The notes under the pieces: generated by a model
Seen by the model: the letters and a program-made list of their open reading frames with translations, nothing else
Database searches by the model: none
Told to the model about the DNA's origin: nothing
DNA from: Neoasaia chiangmaiensis
Lineage (GTDB): Bacteria; Pseudomonadota; Alphaproteobacteria; Acetobacterales; Acetobacteraceae
Length of the DNA stretch: 64,000 nt
NCBI RefSeq assembly: GCF_002005465.1
Contig: NZ_CP014691.1
Span: 868,001-932,000 of the forward strand
Direction of reading: 5' to 3'
Part shown: piece by piece, positions 55,356-63,897 of the stretch
How positions within the stretch are numbered: the stretch's first letter is position 1
Layout: each line of letters begins with the position of its first letter
Position numbers and translations under genes: made by a program

Positions 55356-55915
55356 GCCGGATCTTCCGCGCGGGTGAACTCGTCGACATAACCGAAGCTC
55401 GAAAAGTCTTTCATGCGCATCGTATAAAGAATGCCGTCGAGATGATCGTTTTCATGTTGCAACACATTGGCGTGAAAGCCGCGCGCCTCCCCCGAGATCG
55501 TTTTCCCCTCAAGATCCTGCCCCTCGAATCCGACATGCGCGAAACGCGGCACAAGGCCACGCAGTGCCGGCAGCGACAGGCACCCCTCCGTGCAGTTCAT
55601 CATTTCGTCGGATAATGGCGTGATCGTCGGATTAATCAGAACGCGCGGCGCGATCGGCGCCTCGCCATCAGCCGCTCGGGAGATAGGGACATGATAAACG
55701 AAAAGACGCAGGGCGCGGTGGACCTGCGGCGCCGCCAGGCCGGCGCCACGAGCGTCATGCATGGTTTCCAGCATGTCCGACACAAGCGAGACGATCTCCG
55801 GCGCCGTGGGATCGGCAACGGCCACCGCTTCCCGCAGCAGAACAGGGTGCCCCATCTTCGCTATCTTCAGCAGTGCCAAAACGTTTTCCTTTCCGCCTCG
55901 CTCGGCGCCTTTCAT
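55352..55915 (-). CDS. def: Peptide deformylase
   Basis: Iron/zinc enzyme removing the formyl group from new proteins. Motif 1 GAGLAAPQ, motif 2 EGCLSLP (C112) and motif 3 HENDHLDG (H154, E155, H158) are complete. Start: ATG at 55915 (187 residues) or a TTG at 55879 with AAGGA 7 nt upstream, which would begin with the usual ALLKIA. First gene of the def-petP-petR-kinase operon rather than next to fmt, the usual partner. Confidence 0.93.
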   Translation of the reverse strand: MKGAERGGKENVLALLKIAKMGHPVLLREAVAVADPTAPEIVSLVSDMLETMHDARGAGLAAPQVHRALRLFVYHVPISRAADGEAPIAPRVLINPTITPLSDEMMNCTEGCLSLPALRGLVPRFAHVGFEGQDLEGKTISGEARGFHANVLQHENDHLDGILYTMRMKDFSSFGYVDEFTRAEDPA

Positions 55916-56105
55916 CCCCAGTCACCCTAAATCATGCGCCATCGAATAAATTTCCGCATCCCTCTACGCAAAGAATTGTATTCCTACGCAGAGCTATGCT
56001 ATGGGCAGCGACCTTATCGGCGGGAAGGCATCGCGCTTATCTCATCGACATTGCGAGATCATATAGAAAAGGCCGTTCCGCGGCCCGACAGGAGATGACA
56101 GACCC

Positions 56106-56309
56106 GTGCAGGTTCTGGTTCGTGACAACAACGTCGATCAAGCGCTGAAAGCGCTCAAGAAGAAAATGCAGCGCGAAGGCGTCTTCCGTGAGATGAAGCT
56201 TCGCCGCCATTTCGAGAAGCCCTCCGAGCGCCGCGCGCGTGAAGCGGCCGAAGCCGTTCGCCGTGCACGTAAGATGGAGCGCAAGCGCCTGGAGCGTGAA
56301 GGCTTCTAA
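56106..56309 (+). CDS. rpsU: Ribosomal protein bS21
   Basis: 67 residues, highly basic: [24 protein letters not shown] and repeated Arg/Lys blocks. Start is GTG at 56106. GGAG lies 11 nt upstream, an unusually long spacing, and is preceded by a short hairpin GGCCG-TTCCG-CGGCC (56071-56085). It ends 52 bp before a strong terminator. Confidence 0.95.
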   Translation: MQVLVRDNNVDQALKALKKKMQREGVFREMKLRRHFEKPSERRAREAAEAVRRARKMERKRLEREGF

Positions 56310-56361
56310 AGCCCGCTATATATAGCCGCTTGCGACGTGAGCGGCTCTATACAGACTTGAG

Positions 56362-56390
56362 ACCGCATCTTCCTTGAGATGCGGTTTTTT
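56362..56390 (+). terminator. Intrinsic terminator of rpsU
   Basis: ACCGCATCT-TCCTTG-AGATGCGGT followed by a run of T (TTTTT). Confidence 0.9.
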
Positions 56391-56490
56391 ATTGTCTGCA
56401 AACCGTATTTGTCAGCGTCGTTCCGGAATCCCGCGCGCTCGAAAGAGAAAGATCGTCAGGTACGCCGAACGACGGTCGGCATGACCAATG

Positions 56491-57357
56491 TCATCCCAGG
56501 GCAGTCTTGTTCAGGGCAGTTTCCACTTCCTGAAAGCTCGGCATGAATGCGGTCGGGATTTCCTTCCGCCCGATTTCCACGCTGATTTGCGGCGCATTTC
56601 CCTGAAGATGCGCCACCACGATCGACCGGATCAGATTGTGGTATGCCGCGTCCTGCCCGATGACACTGGACAGACGCGCCGCGAGAGGCGCGACAATGCC
56701 GTAGGCCAGCAGAACGCCCAGAAACGTGCCGACAAGTGCCCCGGCAATCATCTCGCCCAGTACAATCGGCGGCTTGCTGATCGACGCCATGGTCTTGATG
56801 ACACCCAACACCGCCGCGACAATGCCAAGCGCAGGCAGCGCGTCCGACAATGTCTGCAGCGCATGCGGAAAGTGCATCTCCTCCTGAAGGTTTTTCTTCA
56901 ACTCGCGCGACATAACCTCGTCCAACTGAAACGGATCATCCGCGTTCATGCTGACCAGACGCATGTAATCGCAGATGAAACTGCATGTTTGCGCGTCGTC
57001 TCTTATCTTCGGGAATGTGCCAAAAATACTGCTGGTTGCCGGTTCCTCGATATGGTTTTCGAGCGCCATCACTCCTTTGCTATGCGCCAGACGAACGATC
57101 TGGAACAACAGGCCCAGAAGGTCGATATAATCCTGACGTGCAAAGCGTGGCCCCTTCGCCGCCGCCTTCAGTGCCGACGGCAGATGCTTCACCTCCGCCA
57201 CGGAGTTGGCCATCAGGAACGTGCCGATCGCCGCGCCGAGAATGGTCAGCAATTCGAACGGCATCGACATCAGCAGCGGCCCGATCATGCCACCCGATGC
57301 AACGAAAGAACCGAACACACAGGCCAGAACGACAACAAAACCGATCATCAGCAACAT
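56491..57357 (-). CDS. motA: Flagellar motor stator protein MotA
   Basis: 288 residues, four TM helices (about 2-22, 30-50, 170-190, 200-222). The proline essential for torque is in LPALGIVAAVLG, and the charged cytoplasmic loop (RELKKNLQEEMHF) that contacts FliG is present. Start ATG at 57357, 10 bp after the motB stop. A hairpin (GCCGA...TCGGC, 56464-56480) after the gene may end the operon. The order motB-motA is reversed relative to most bacteria. Confidence 0.95.
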   Translation of the reverse strand: MLLMIGFVVVLACVFGSFVASGGMIGPLLMSMPFELLTILGAAIGTFLMANSVAEVKHLPSALKAAAKGPRFARQDYIDLLGLLFQIVRLAHSKGVMALENHIEEPATSSIFGTFPKIRDDAQTCSFICDYMRLVSMNADDPFQLDEVMSRELKKNLQEEMHFPHALQTLSDALPALGIVAAVLGVIKTMASISKPPIVLGEMIAGALVGTFLGVLLAYGIVAPLAARLSSVIGQDAAYHNLIRSIVVAHLQGNAPQISVEIGRKEIPTAFMPSFQEVETALNKTALG

Positions 57358-57367
57358 ATGGGCGCTC

Positions 57368-58300
57368 TTATCTGGCGGTCGGCATCGTGGATGCCTCCCC
57401 CTCTTTACGAATAAGGGTGAGAACGATTCGCCGATTGGCGGCGGCAAGCGGGTCATGACTGTCGACGAGGTCGCGATCCGCGTGCCCGACGACCGAGCGA
57501 AGCCGCCAATCCGGAAATCCCGCCTTCACCAATATGTCACGCGCAGCATCGGCACGTTGGGCAGACAGGGTCCAGTTGCTCAGATGTCCAACCCGATAAG
57601 GCGAAGCATCCGTATAACCGCCGATGCTCAGAACCCCCGGCAGATTGCCGAGCACCGGTGCGATAGCCTGCAATAGTGCCACCGCGTGGGCGTTAGGCAC
57701 CGCCTGCCCCAGCAGGAACATGGGTTGCCGGTCGCTATCCTCAATCGAGATGCGTACCTCCCCATCGCTTCCGCTTACATGCACCTGCCCTGCCAGCGCA
57801 TGCGTGGCCGGTACGCGTGAGACGGCATCGTGCACCCGCTGCGCCACGGCAGGGGGCCGACCGTCCTTGTCAGATGCTGCATGATCGCCACTTCGTGTCG
57901 CGACAAGCGCGTTATACTGCATGGTTTTCAGATTGGCTTCCGGCACGCGGGTCTGCACACCATCCTTCAGCAGCGATCCGGTACGCGGCGCGTTCGGTCC
58001 GGCAATCGTCCTGGTGCCGCGCGCCATGGGCGATGGAGAATTAATGGGCATCATCGCATCCAGCGGGACGTTATTATCGTGCGCCAAAGGATTGAAGAAA
58101 CTGGCGATTCCGCGCCTTTGCTGCTCCGTCGTCGCGTTGATCAGCCACATGACAAGAAAAAACGCCATCATGGCCGTCATGAAATCGGCATAGGCGATCT
58201 TCCAGCTGCCACCATGATGGCCACCGTCTTGCGCATCGCTCCGACGCAGTATGATCGGACGCGGCGCGTTGCTGCCTCGTTTTCCAGGTTGTCTGGCCAT
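57368..58300 (-). CDS. motB: Flagellar motor stator protein MotB
   Basis: 310 residues. The N-terminal TM carries the proton-binding Asp (AYADFMTAMMAFFLVMWL). The C-terminal OmpA-like peptidoglycan-binding domain has SIGGYTDASPY, NWTLSAQRADAA and GHADRDLV. ATG at 58300 follows GGGAGG by 4 nt. Encoded before motA with no other flagellar genes near. Confidence 0.95.
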   Translation of the reverse strand: MARQPGKRGSNAPRPIILRRSDAQDGGHHGGSWKIAYADFMTAMMAFFLVMWLINATTEQQRRGIASFFNPLAHDNNVPLDAMMPINSPSPMARGTRTIAGPNAPRTGSLLKDGVQTRVPEANLKTMQYNALVATRSGDHAASDKDGRPPAVAQRVHDAVSRVPATHALAGQVHVSGSDGEVRISIEDSDRQPMFLLGQAVPNAHAVALLQAIAPVLGNLPGVLSIGGYTDASPYRVGHLSNWTLSAQRADAARDILVKAGFPDWRLRSVVGHADRDLVDSHDPLAAANRRIVLTLIRKEGEASTMPTAR

Positions 58301-58350
58301 CAATCCTCCCGCCGCAGGAAAGATATCTGCGGGCAGGACTTAACATCGCG

Positions 58351-59784
58351 TTAAGCGCGCGTCGGAATACGCCAGATCGTCGTCACGCCGGCTTCCGGCG
58401 TGAGCGGATAGAGATCATAACACAGGCCGGGCATACGGCAGGAATGTCCCTTAAGCTGCCCAAGCTTCCATCCGACCGGGACGGTGACGCGTCCGCCTGC
58501 ACGAACAACGAAAATCCCGCCTGCCCCTGCCTGCATCGGTAGTGACAGCAACCCCCATCGCGGCTCGATTCCGGCCATTGGCAGACCAGCACCATGAAAG
58601 GCCAGCGCTGACGTCACGGCATAATCATCCGCAACGACAAACGAACCGGAATCGCGCGACCGTAGCGCCTGGATATCACGTGCCAGCAGATCCCAGCCCC
58701 GTGTCTGCCGGGCAATGACATCCTGATGCGCCGTCAGTGGCAATGGAGAGAAAAGCGCCTGCGCATACACAACGGTCGTCATGACGCCACCGACAACGCA
58801 GGCCGCCCTCACCTTTTGTCCCGAGGCGGCCGCCGCGAGAACGAGGAAGGGATATGTTACGGCAGGCCAGTTCGGCTGTACGCGATCACCGAACGCATGC
58901 TGCACGAAAACAGCCATCGGCAATCCTGCGCAGACGATCAGGAAACGCGATGTCTCCCGGCTCCGGGCATAGCGCGCCGCTTGCCATAGTCCACCGAGAA
59001 ACAGGACAAAGACGAGAGGCGTCGCCAGGGCGATCTGCCCACCCAGCAATTCGCCCAGGAACTGCGCCGCGCGTGCCGGATGCCAGTCGGTCGCGCGGCC
59101 ACCCTGCTTGGCGAAACTCGCCCAATGATGATGAGCATTCCAGAGCAGTGTCGGCAGGACGACAAGCCCGCCGACAATCCCGCCTGCCACGACCCATGCG
59201 CCCTGCTTCCAAAGCCTGCGCGTTCCGAGCCACCAGACCGCGCACCCAGCTGCTGCAAGAAATCCTGTATACTTGCTCTCGCAGGCAAGACCGAAACAGG
59301 CGCCGACCGCCAGCCACCACCGCGCATCATCGCGTCGGAGCAGTTGCGCGACCGACCAGATCGCCGCCGCGACGAAAAACAGCAACGGCGTATCCGGCGT
59401 CATGGTCATGGCACCCAGACCGACCATCAACGTCGCGTTCAGCAGCACGGCGGAACGCAGCGCGCCCCCCTGCACGGGCGCAAGGATTTGCGCCGCACGG
59501 GCAATGAGCCACGACCCCGCCAGCGCCGACACAGGACCAAGCCAGCGCACGCCAAACGCGGTCTGCCCGGCAATCGCGGTCCCCGCGCGAATCCAGAGCG
59601 CCACCATCGGCGGGTGATCGAGGTAACCGGTCTGAAGATTCCGGGACCATATCCAGTAATAGGCCTCATCCGGCGTCAACGGCAGCGTCGCCGCAATCGC
59701 CAGACGAAGCAGGGTCACGCCGACCAGTGCGCCCCAGAGCAGCACCCCGACCGGCAGTCCGCCCCGCCGCTCAGCGCCAGACAA
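58351..59784 (-). CDS. Membrane glycosyltransferase, GT39/ArnT-like
   Basis: 477-residue, ~12-TM transferase using a polyprenyl-phosphate sugar. The periplasmic motif LTPDEAYYWIWSRNLQTGYLDHPP holds the catalytic acidic residues of the ArnT/PMT family. It probably decorates lipid A, LPS or another lipid. The start overlaps the GT2 gene by 14 bp. Confidence 0.87.
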   Translation of the reverse strand: MSGAERRGGLPVGVLLWGALVGVTLLRLAIAATLPLTPDEAYYWIWSRNLQTGYLDHPPMVALWIRAGTAIAGQTAFGVRWLGPVSALAGSWLIARAAQILAPVQGGALRSAVLLNATLMVGLGAMTMTPDTPLLFFVAAAIWSVAQLLRRDDARWWLAVGACFGLACESKYTGFLAAAGCAVWWLGTRRLWKQGAWVVAGGIVGGLVVLPTLLWNAHHHWASFAKQGGRATDWHPARAAQFLGELLGGQIALATPLVFVLFLGGLWQAARYARSRETSRFLIVCAGLPMAVFVQHAFGDRVQPNWPAVTYPFLVLAAAASGQKVRAACVVGGVMTTVVYAQALFSPLPLTAHQDVIARQTRGWDLLARDIQALRSRDSGSFVVADDYAVTSALAFHGAGLPMAGIEPRWGLLSLPMQAGAGGIFVVRAGGRVTVPVGWKLGQLKGHSCRMPGLCYDLYPLTPEAGVTTIWRIPTRA

Positions 59785-60868
59785 GGGTCGATGCCACCGC
59801 GTAATTCCAGACCACGCCGATCACGGCACCCGCCGCACTCGAGCGCGTCCAGTAGCCGTTTGCGTCGAACAGCATCTGCGCCACGCCGATATTGGCAATA
59901 TTGCCCAAACCGCACCCAAGAAGAAAGACAAGGAAACCCGGCCACCAGCGGCGTCCCTTGAGCCGACGATCATGATAGGTCAGGCGGTTGTTAAGCTGGA
60001 AATTCGCGAAAATCGCACAGATCGTTCCAACAAGCTGCGCATGCTCGAATGAAAGCCCCGACAGGCGTGCGCCGTTCATTGCTCCGATGTTCACGACGAT
60101 GCCCACCAGACCGACAAGCGCGAAAACAATGAAGCGAAGGGGAAGCCAGTTTCCGCAAATCCTTTCCGCCAGCATGCCGAGAAACTGTAGCATGACGAGG
60201 GGGCTGAGCTTGCTTTCACCCGCAAGCCGCGGGCGGAAGGTCGCCGCCATCTCCTCGATCCGGGTCTCCCGCGGCACCGTCAGCGCCAGTTCCAGCAGGA
60301 TCTTGAAGCCACTGCCGGCAAGCCGTGGCACGGCAGCAGCGAACACGCTTCGCCGCACCGCGAAAAAGCCACTCATCGGATCCGTCAGCCGACAGGGCAG
60401 AAGCGTCTGCGCAAGCCTGATGCCCGCATCCGACAGCATGTGACGCCAACGCCCGGCAAGACCCGCATTGTCGCCGCCTTCGACATGGCGGCTCGCCACG
60501 ACGAGATCGGCTTCCCCGTCACGAATTCTTGCCGCCATCCGCGGCAAAACGGATTCATCGTGTTGCAGATCACCATCCATCACCGCGACGATCGGCGCGG
60601 CCGAGGACAGAACTCCTTCGATCACCGCCGAGGACAACCCGCGACGACCGATCCTTTCGATGACGCGAACGCGGCTGTCCGTGAGCGCGATGTCACGCAC
60701 AAGCTGCGCCGTTCCGTCCGGCGAGTGGTCGTCCACGAAAACGACCTCCCAACGCCATGCAGAGAGCGCCGCCGACAGGGCGTCCACCATCGGCCGCACA
60801 TTCAGCACCTCGTTGTAGCATGGCACGACTACGGTAAGATCGGCGGGAAGCAACGCTTGTCCGGGCAT
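59771..60868 (-). CDS. GT2 polyprenyl-phosphate glycosyltransferase with C-terminal GtrA domain
   Basis: About 365 residues. The N-terminal GT2 (DPM1/ArnC-like) domain has VVVPCYNE, VDDHSPDGT and MDGDLQHD (metal-binding). The last ~120 residues are a four-helix GtrA domain (FIVFALVGLVGIVVN ... NFQLNNRLTY), which may flip the lipid-linked sugar. Start ATG at 60868 or GTG at 60874. It makes the donor for the downstream GT39 enzyme. Confidence 0.9.
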   Translation of the reverse strand: MPGQALLPADLTVVVPCYNEVLNVRPMVDALSAALSAWRWEVVFVDDHSPDGTAQLVRDIALTDSRVRVIERIGRRGLSSAVIEGVLSSAAPIVAVMDGDLQHDESVLPRMAARIRDGEADLVVASRHVEGGDNAGLAGRWRHMLSDAGIRLAQTLLPCRLTDPMSGFFAVRRSVFAAAVPRLAGSGFKILLELALTVPRETRIEEMAATFRPRLAGESKLSPLVMLQFLGMLAERICGNWLPLRFIVFALVGLVGIVVNIGAMNGARLSGLSFEHAQLVGTICAIFANFQLNNRLTYHDRRLKGRRWWPGFLVFLLGCGLGNIANIGVAQMLFDANGYWTRSSAAGAVIGVVWNYAVASTLVWR

Positions 60869-60892
60869 CGTCACGACGGTTTCAGGCAGCGC

Positions 60893-61417
60893 CTAGAGCG
60901 GCACGCCTGCCAGCTCCCGGCTTGTTCGAATGGTCTGCAGGGTCTGCACACGCACCACATGCGGAATTTCCGTCAACTGACGGGTCAGCAGGTTCTGATG
61001 GGCCGCATCACGCGCGACGAGACGCACCAGGAAATCTCCGCCGCCACGAATCATGTGGCATTCCCGCACCTCGGGCCACTCGGCAACCTGTGCCTCGAAA
61101 GCTTCGAGAACGGTTCCTTTCTGACTTTCAAGCCCGATGAGCGCAAACAGTGTCAGGGACCAACCCAGACGGGCCGCATCGACCTCGGCATGGTAGCCGC
61201 GGATGATGCCCATCTCCTCCAGCCGTCGCACACGCCGCAGGCAGGGCGGTGCCGAGATGCCGGTGCGTCGCGCCAGTTCGACGTTGGTCATGCGACCGTC
61301 CTGCTGAAGTTCGGATACGATCTGGCGATCGATCGCATCCAGTTCGACAGCAGCGGGCGAAGGTGACGACAAACCATGCGTGATGCGGTCGTGGTCGTCT
61401 GGTTCGCGGTCATTCAT
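60893..61417 (-). CDS. Lrp/AsnC family regulator
   Basis: 174 residues. An HTH (DGRMTNVELARRTGISAPPCLRRVRRLEEMGIIRGYHAEVD) and RAM ligand-binding domain (DFLVRLVARD). Ligand unknown. It diverges from trxB with 139 bp between; the start is ATG at 61417. Confidence 0.92.
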   Translation of the reverse strand: MNDREPDDHDRITHGLSSPSPAAVELDAIDRQIVSELQQDGRMTNVELARRTGISAPPCLRRVRRLEEMGIIRGYHAEVDAARLGWSLTLFALIGLESQKGTVLEAFEAQVAEWPEVRECHMIRGGGDFLVRLVARDAAHQNLLTRQLTEIPHVVRVQTLQTIRTSRELAGVPL

Positions 61418-61449
61418 TCGGTTACCGTTACGCAAATTCAGTCATGGAT

Positions 61450-61478
61450 ATGACAGGACACACCCGCCATCCTATATC
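61450..61478 (+). promoter_or_regulatory. Candidate trxB promoter with phased TATATC repeats
   Basis: ATGACA (61450-61455), 17 bases, TATATC (61473-61478). CTATATC is repeated at 61483-61489, 11 bp (one helical turn) further on, suggesting a regulator site within the lrp-trxB spacer. Confidence 0.4.
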
Positions 61479-61556
61479 TGCTCTATATCCGCATCCGGCG
61501 CCGAGGACCATCTCTCGCGCCACACTTCGATGCGCGTCGCATGATTGAGGACTGAC

Positions 61557-62546
61557 ATGACACGAACTCTGGATACCGACCTGCTGGTGATCGGCGCGGG
61601 GCCGGCTGGCTATACCGCCGCGATCTATGCGGCACGCGCCAGCATGAAGCCCATCCTCGTTGCCGGGCTGCAACCGGGCGGTCAATTGACCATCACCACC
61701 GAAGTCGAGAATTTCCCGGGTTTCGCCAAGCCGATCCAGGGACCGTGGCTCATGGAGCAGATGCAGGCACAGGCCGAGCATGTCGGCACGAATATCGTCT
61801 ACGACCTGATCGTCTCCTGCGAGACGAAGCCTGATGATCCCGATTACCGTTTCCATCTGACAGGCGATTCAGGCGACATCTATCGCGCCCGCACTGTCGT
61901 CGTCGCCACCGGCGCCCAGGCACGCTGGCTGGGTCTGGATTCCGAAGCGCGCCTGCAGGGCGGCGGCGTCTCCGCCTGCGCCACGTGCGACGGCTTCTTC
62001 TATCGCGGCAAGCAGGTCGCCGTCATCGGTGGCGGCAATACCGCCGTGGAAGAGGCGCTTTACCTCACCCATCACGCGGACCATGTCACGCTCATTCACC
62101 GTCGTGATTCGTTGAGGGCGGAGAAGATTCTTCAGGAGCGCCTGTTCGCGCATCCGAAAATCACCGTCAAATGGAACCGGGAAGTCGAGGAGGTCCTTGG
62201 CAGCGGCATGCCGGAAACCGTCTGCGGCGTGCGGCTTCGCGACACGACAGGTGGCCCTTCCGAGAACCTGAGCGTAGACGGCCTGTTCGTCGCGATCGGC
62301 CATACACCCAATACCGCCCCGTTCCGCGACTGGCTGCGTTGCGACGATGAAGGTTACATCGTCACGGAACCCGGCAGCACCCGCACGTCGCTCCGGGGCG
62401 TTTTCGCCGCCGGCGACGTGCAGGACAAGATCTTTCGCCAAGCTGTCACTGCTGCCGGAACAGGCTGCATGGCGGCACTGGAAGCCGAACGATTCCTGAC
62501 CGAGCAGGGCCATCCGCCCAGCGAGCCATCGTCCTGGCTGGGATAA
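61557..62546 (+). CDS. trxB: Thioredoxin reductase
   Basis: NADPH-dependent FAD enzyme, 329 residues. FAD motif GAGPAGYTAAIYAAR (13-27), redox site C141-A-T-C144, NADPH motif GGGNTAVEEALYL, C-terminal FAAGDVQDKIFRQAVTAAGTGC. ATG at 61557 has GAGG 6 nt upstream. It keeps thioredoxin reduced, which in turn can supply NrdA. Confidence 0.97.
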   Translation: MTRTLDTDLLVIGAGPAGYTAAIYAARASMKPILVAGLQPGGQLTITTEVENFPGFAKPIQGPWLMEQMQAQAEHVGTNIVYDLIVSCETKPDDPDYRFHLTGDSGDIYRARTVVVATGAQARWLGLDSEARLQGGGVSACATCDGFFYRGKQVAVIGGGNTAVEEALYLTHHADHVTLIHRRDSLRAEKILQERLFAHPKITVKWNREVEEVLGSGMPETVCGVRLRDTTGGPSENLSVDGLFVAIGHTPNTAPFRDWLRCDDEGYIVTEPGSTRTSLRGVFAAGDVQDKIFRQAVTAAGTGCMAALEAERFLTEQGHPPSEPSSWLG

Positions 62547-62669
62547 GCACGATAGCGCCGGTTCACCATCGGCGCACTTGACCGACTCACGCAGCTTTGG
62601 TCATGTCTTTCGTTAAATATCGAGAACGAAACGTTGAGCGACCGTCAACAGGTCGAAAAGGAAGCAGGG

Positions 62670-63563
62670 ATGGACTGGGACAAGCTGCGGATTTTTCATG
62701 CGGTAGCCGAAGCCGGTTCATTTACCCACGCAGGCGAAAAGCTCAACCTGAGCCAATCCGCCGTTTCGCGGCAGATTTCCGCCCTTGAGGAAAACCTTCG
62801 CGTCTCGTTGTTCCATCGGCACGCGCGCGGCCTTATCCTGACAGAACAGGGCGAGACGTTGAACCGGACCGTCCGGGAGATGTTCTCGAAACTATCCCTG
62901 ACACAGGCCTTCCTCAGCGAGAGCAAATCGAAAGCGGCCGGCCAGATCAAGATCACGACCACGACAGGTTTCGGCCTGTGCTGGCTGACGCCGCGCCTGC
63001 ATCGTTTTCTCGAGTTGCACCCCGATATTGAAGTCACGCTGCTGGTGGAGGATGACGAACTGGACCTCGGCATGCGGGAAGCAGATGTCGCGATCCGGAT
63101 GCATCCGCCCAAACAACCGGACCTTATCCAGCGTCATCTCACCAATTTTCCGATGCCCATCTATTCCAGTCGCGCCTATCTCGAGGAACACGGCACACCG
63201 AACGATCTCGCCAGTTTGGCCCGTCATCAACTCATCGGCTTTTCGGGCTGGCACCCGCCCTTGCCGAACGTGAACTGGCTGGTGGAACTGGCCAGCCAGA
63301 CCCTGCATACGACGCTGCGTAACCGCATCGAAATCAACAACCTGCCTGCCGTTGCTTCCGCCATCGCCTCCGGCGTCGGGATCGGCTCACTCCCGCTTTA
63401 TATTGCCAATTCCTATCCCAATCTGGTCCAGATCATGAAGGATCAGCCCCTTCCGATTGTCGAGGCCTATTTCGTTTATCCGGAAGAGCTCCGTACCTCG
63501 AAACGCATTTCGGTCTTCCGCGACTTCCTGCTGGCCGAAATCAGCAACGATCAGAAAACCTGA
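62670..63563 (+). CDS. LysR family regulator
   Basis: 297 residues. N-terminal winged helix (LRIFHAVAEAGSFTHAGEKLNLSQSAVSRQISALEENL) and a periplasmic-binding-type effector domain. ATG at 62670 is preceded by GGAAGCAGGG; an in-frame TTG at 62634 also exists. Same strand as trxB, 123 bp apart; a trxB-lysR order is common in alphaproteobacteria. Target unknown. Confidence 0.92.
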   Translation: MDWDKLRIFHAVAEAGSFTHAGEKLNLSQSAVSRQISALEENLRVSLFHRHARGLILTEQGETLNRTVREMFSKLSLTQAFLSESKSKAAGQIKITTTTGFGLCWLTPRLHRFLELHPDIEVTLLVEDDELDLGMREADVAIRMHPPKQPDLIQRHLTNFPMPIYSSRAYLEEHGTPNDLASLARHQLIGFSGWHPPLPNVNWLVELASQTLHTTLRNRIEINNLPAVASAIASGVGIGSLPLYIANSYPNLVQIMKDQPLPIVEAYFVYPEELRTSKRISVFRDFLLAEISNDQKT

Positions 63564-63570
63564 TAAGCCG

Positions 63571-63852
63571 TTACGTATGGCGCCGATGGGATATGGGGCA
63601 GCGCTTCGGGCCGTCCTGCATGAACAGCGCCTGCCCGACCGACGCATATTGCGGATGATGCCCCGCGCGATGCCGCCGGTGGCTACCGGCAATATAAACG
63701 CGCCCGGACACGGTCCGCTGGCAAAGCGGCTTTATCGTGGAGAAGCTTCCAGAATGTGTCCATGAACGCGCATCGGCGTTGGGCATGATGGCGATTGCGA
63801 AAACCACCAGAAGCGGCAATGCAATGCAGCGTCGGGGACACCCTGAGAACAT
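63571..63852 (-). CDS. Putative small secreted protein, unknown
   Basis: 93 residues. A hydrophobic N-terminal stretch (ALPLLVVFAIAIMPNADA) looks like a signal peptide, followed by a His/Arg-rich mature part with three RH-type clusters and two cysteines (PLCQR, KRCPIS). No Shine-Dalgarno is visible and no family recognised, so it is only moderately supported. It converges on lysR (7 bp apart) and lies after ihfB. Confidence 0.4.
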   Translation of the reverse strand: MFSGCPRRCIALPLLVVFAIAIMPNADARSWTHSGSFSTIKPLCQRTVSGRVYIAGSHRRHRAGHHPQYASVGQALFMQDGPKRCPISHRRHT

Positions 63853-63897
63853 AGCGAGAATTTACCGACTAGGTCACTATATGCCAACCCCGGGAAG

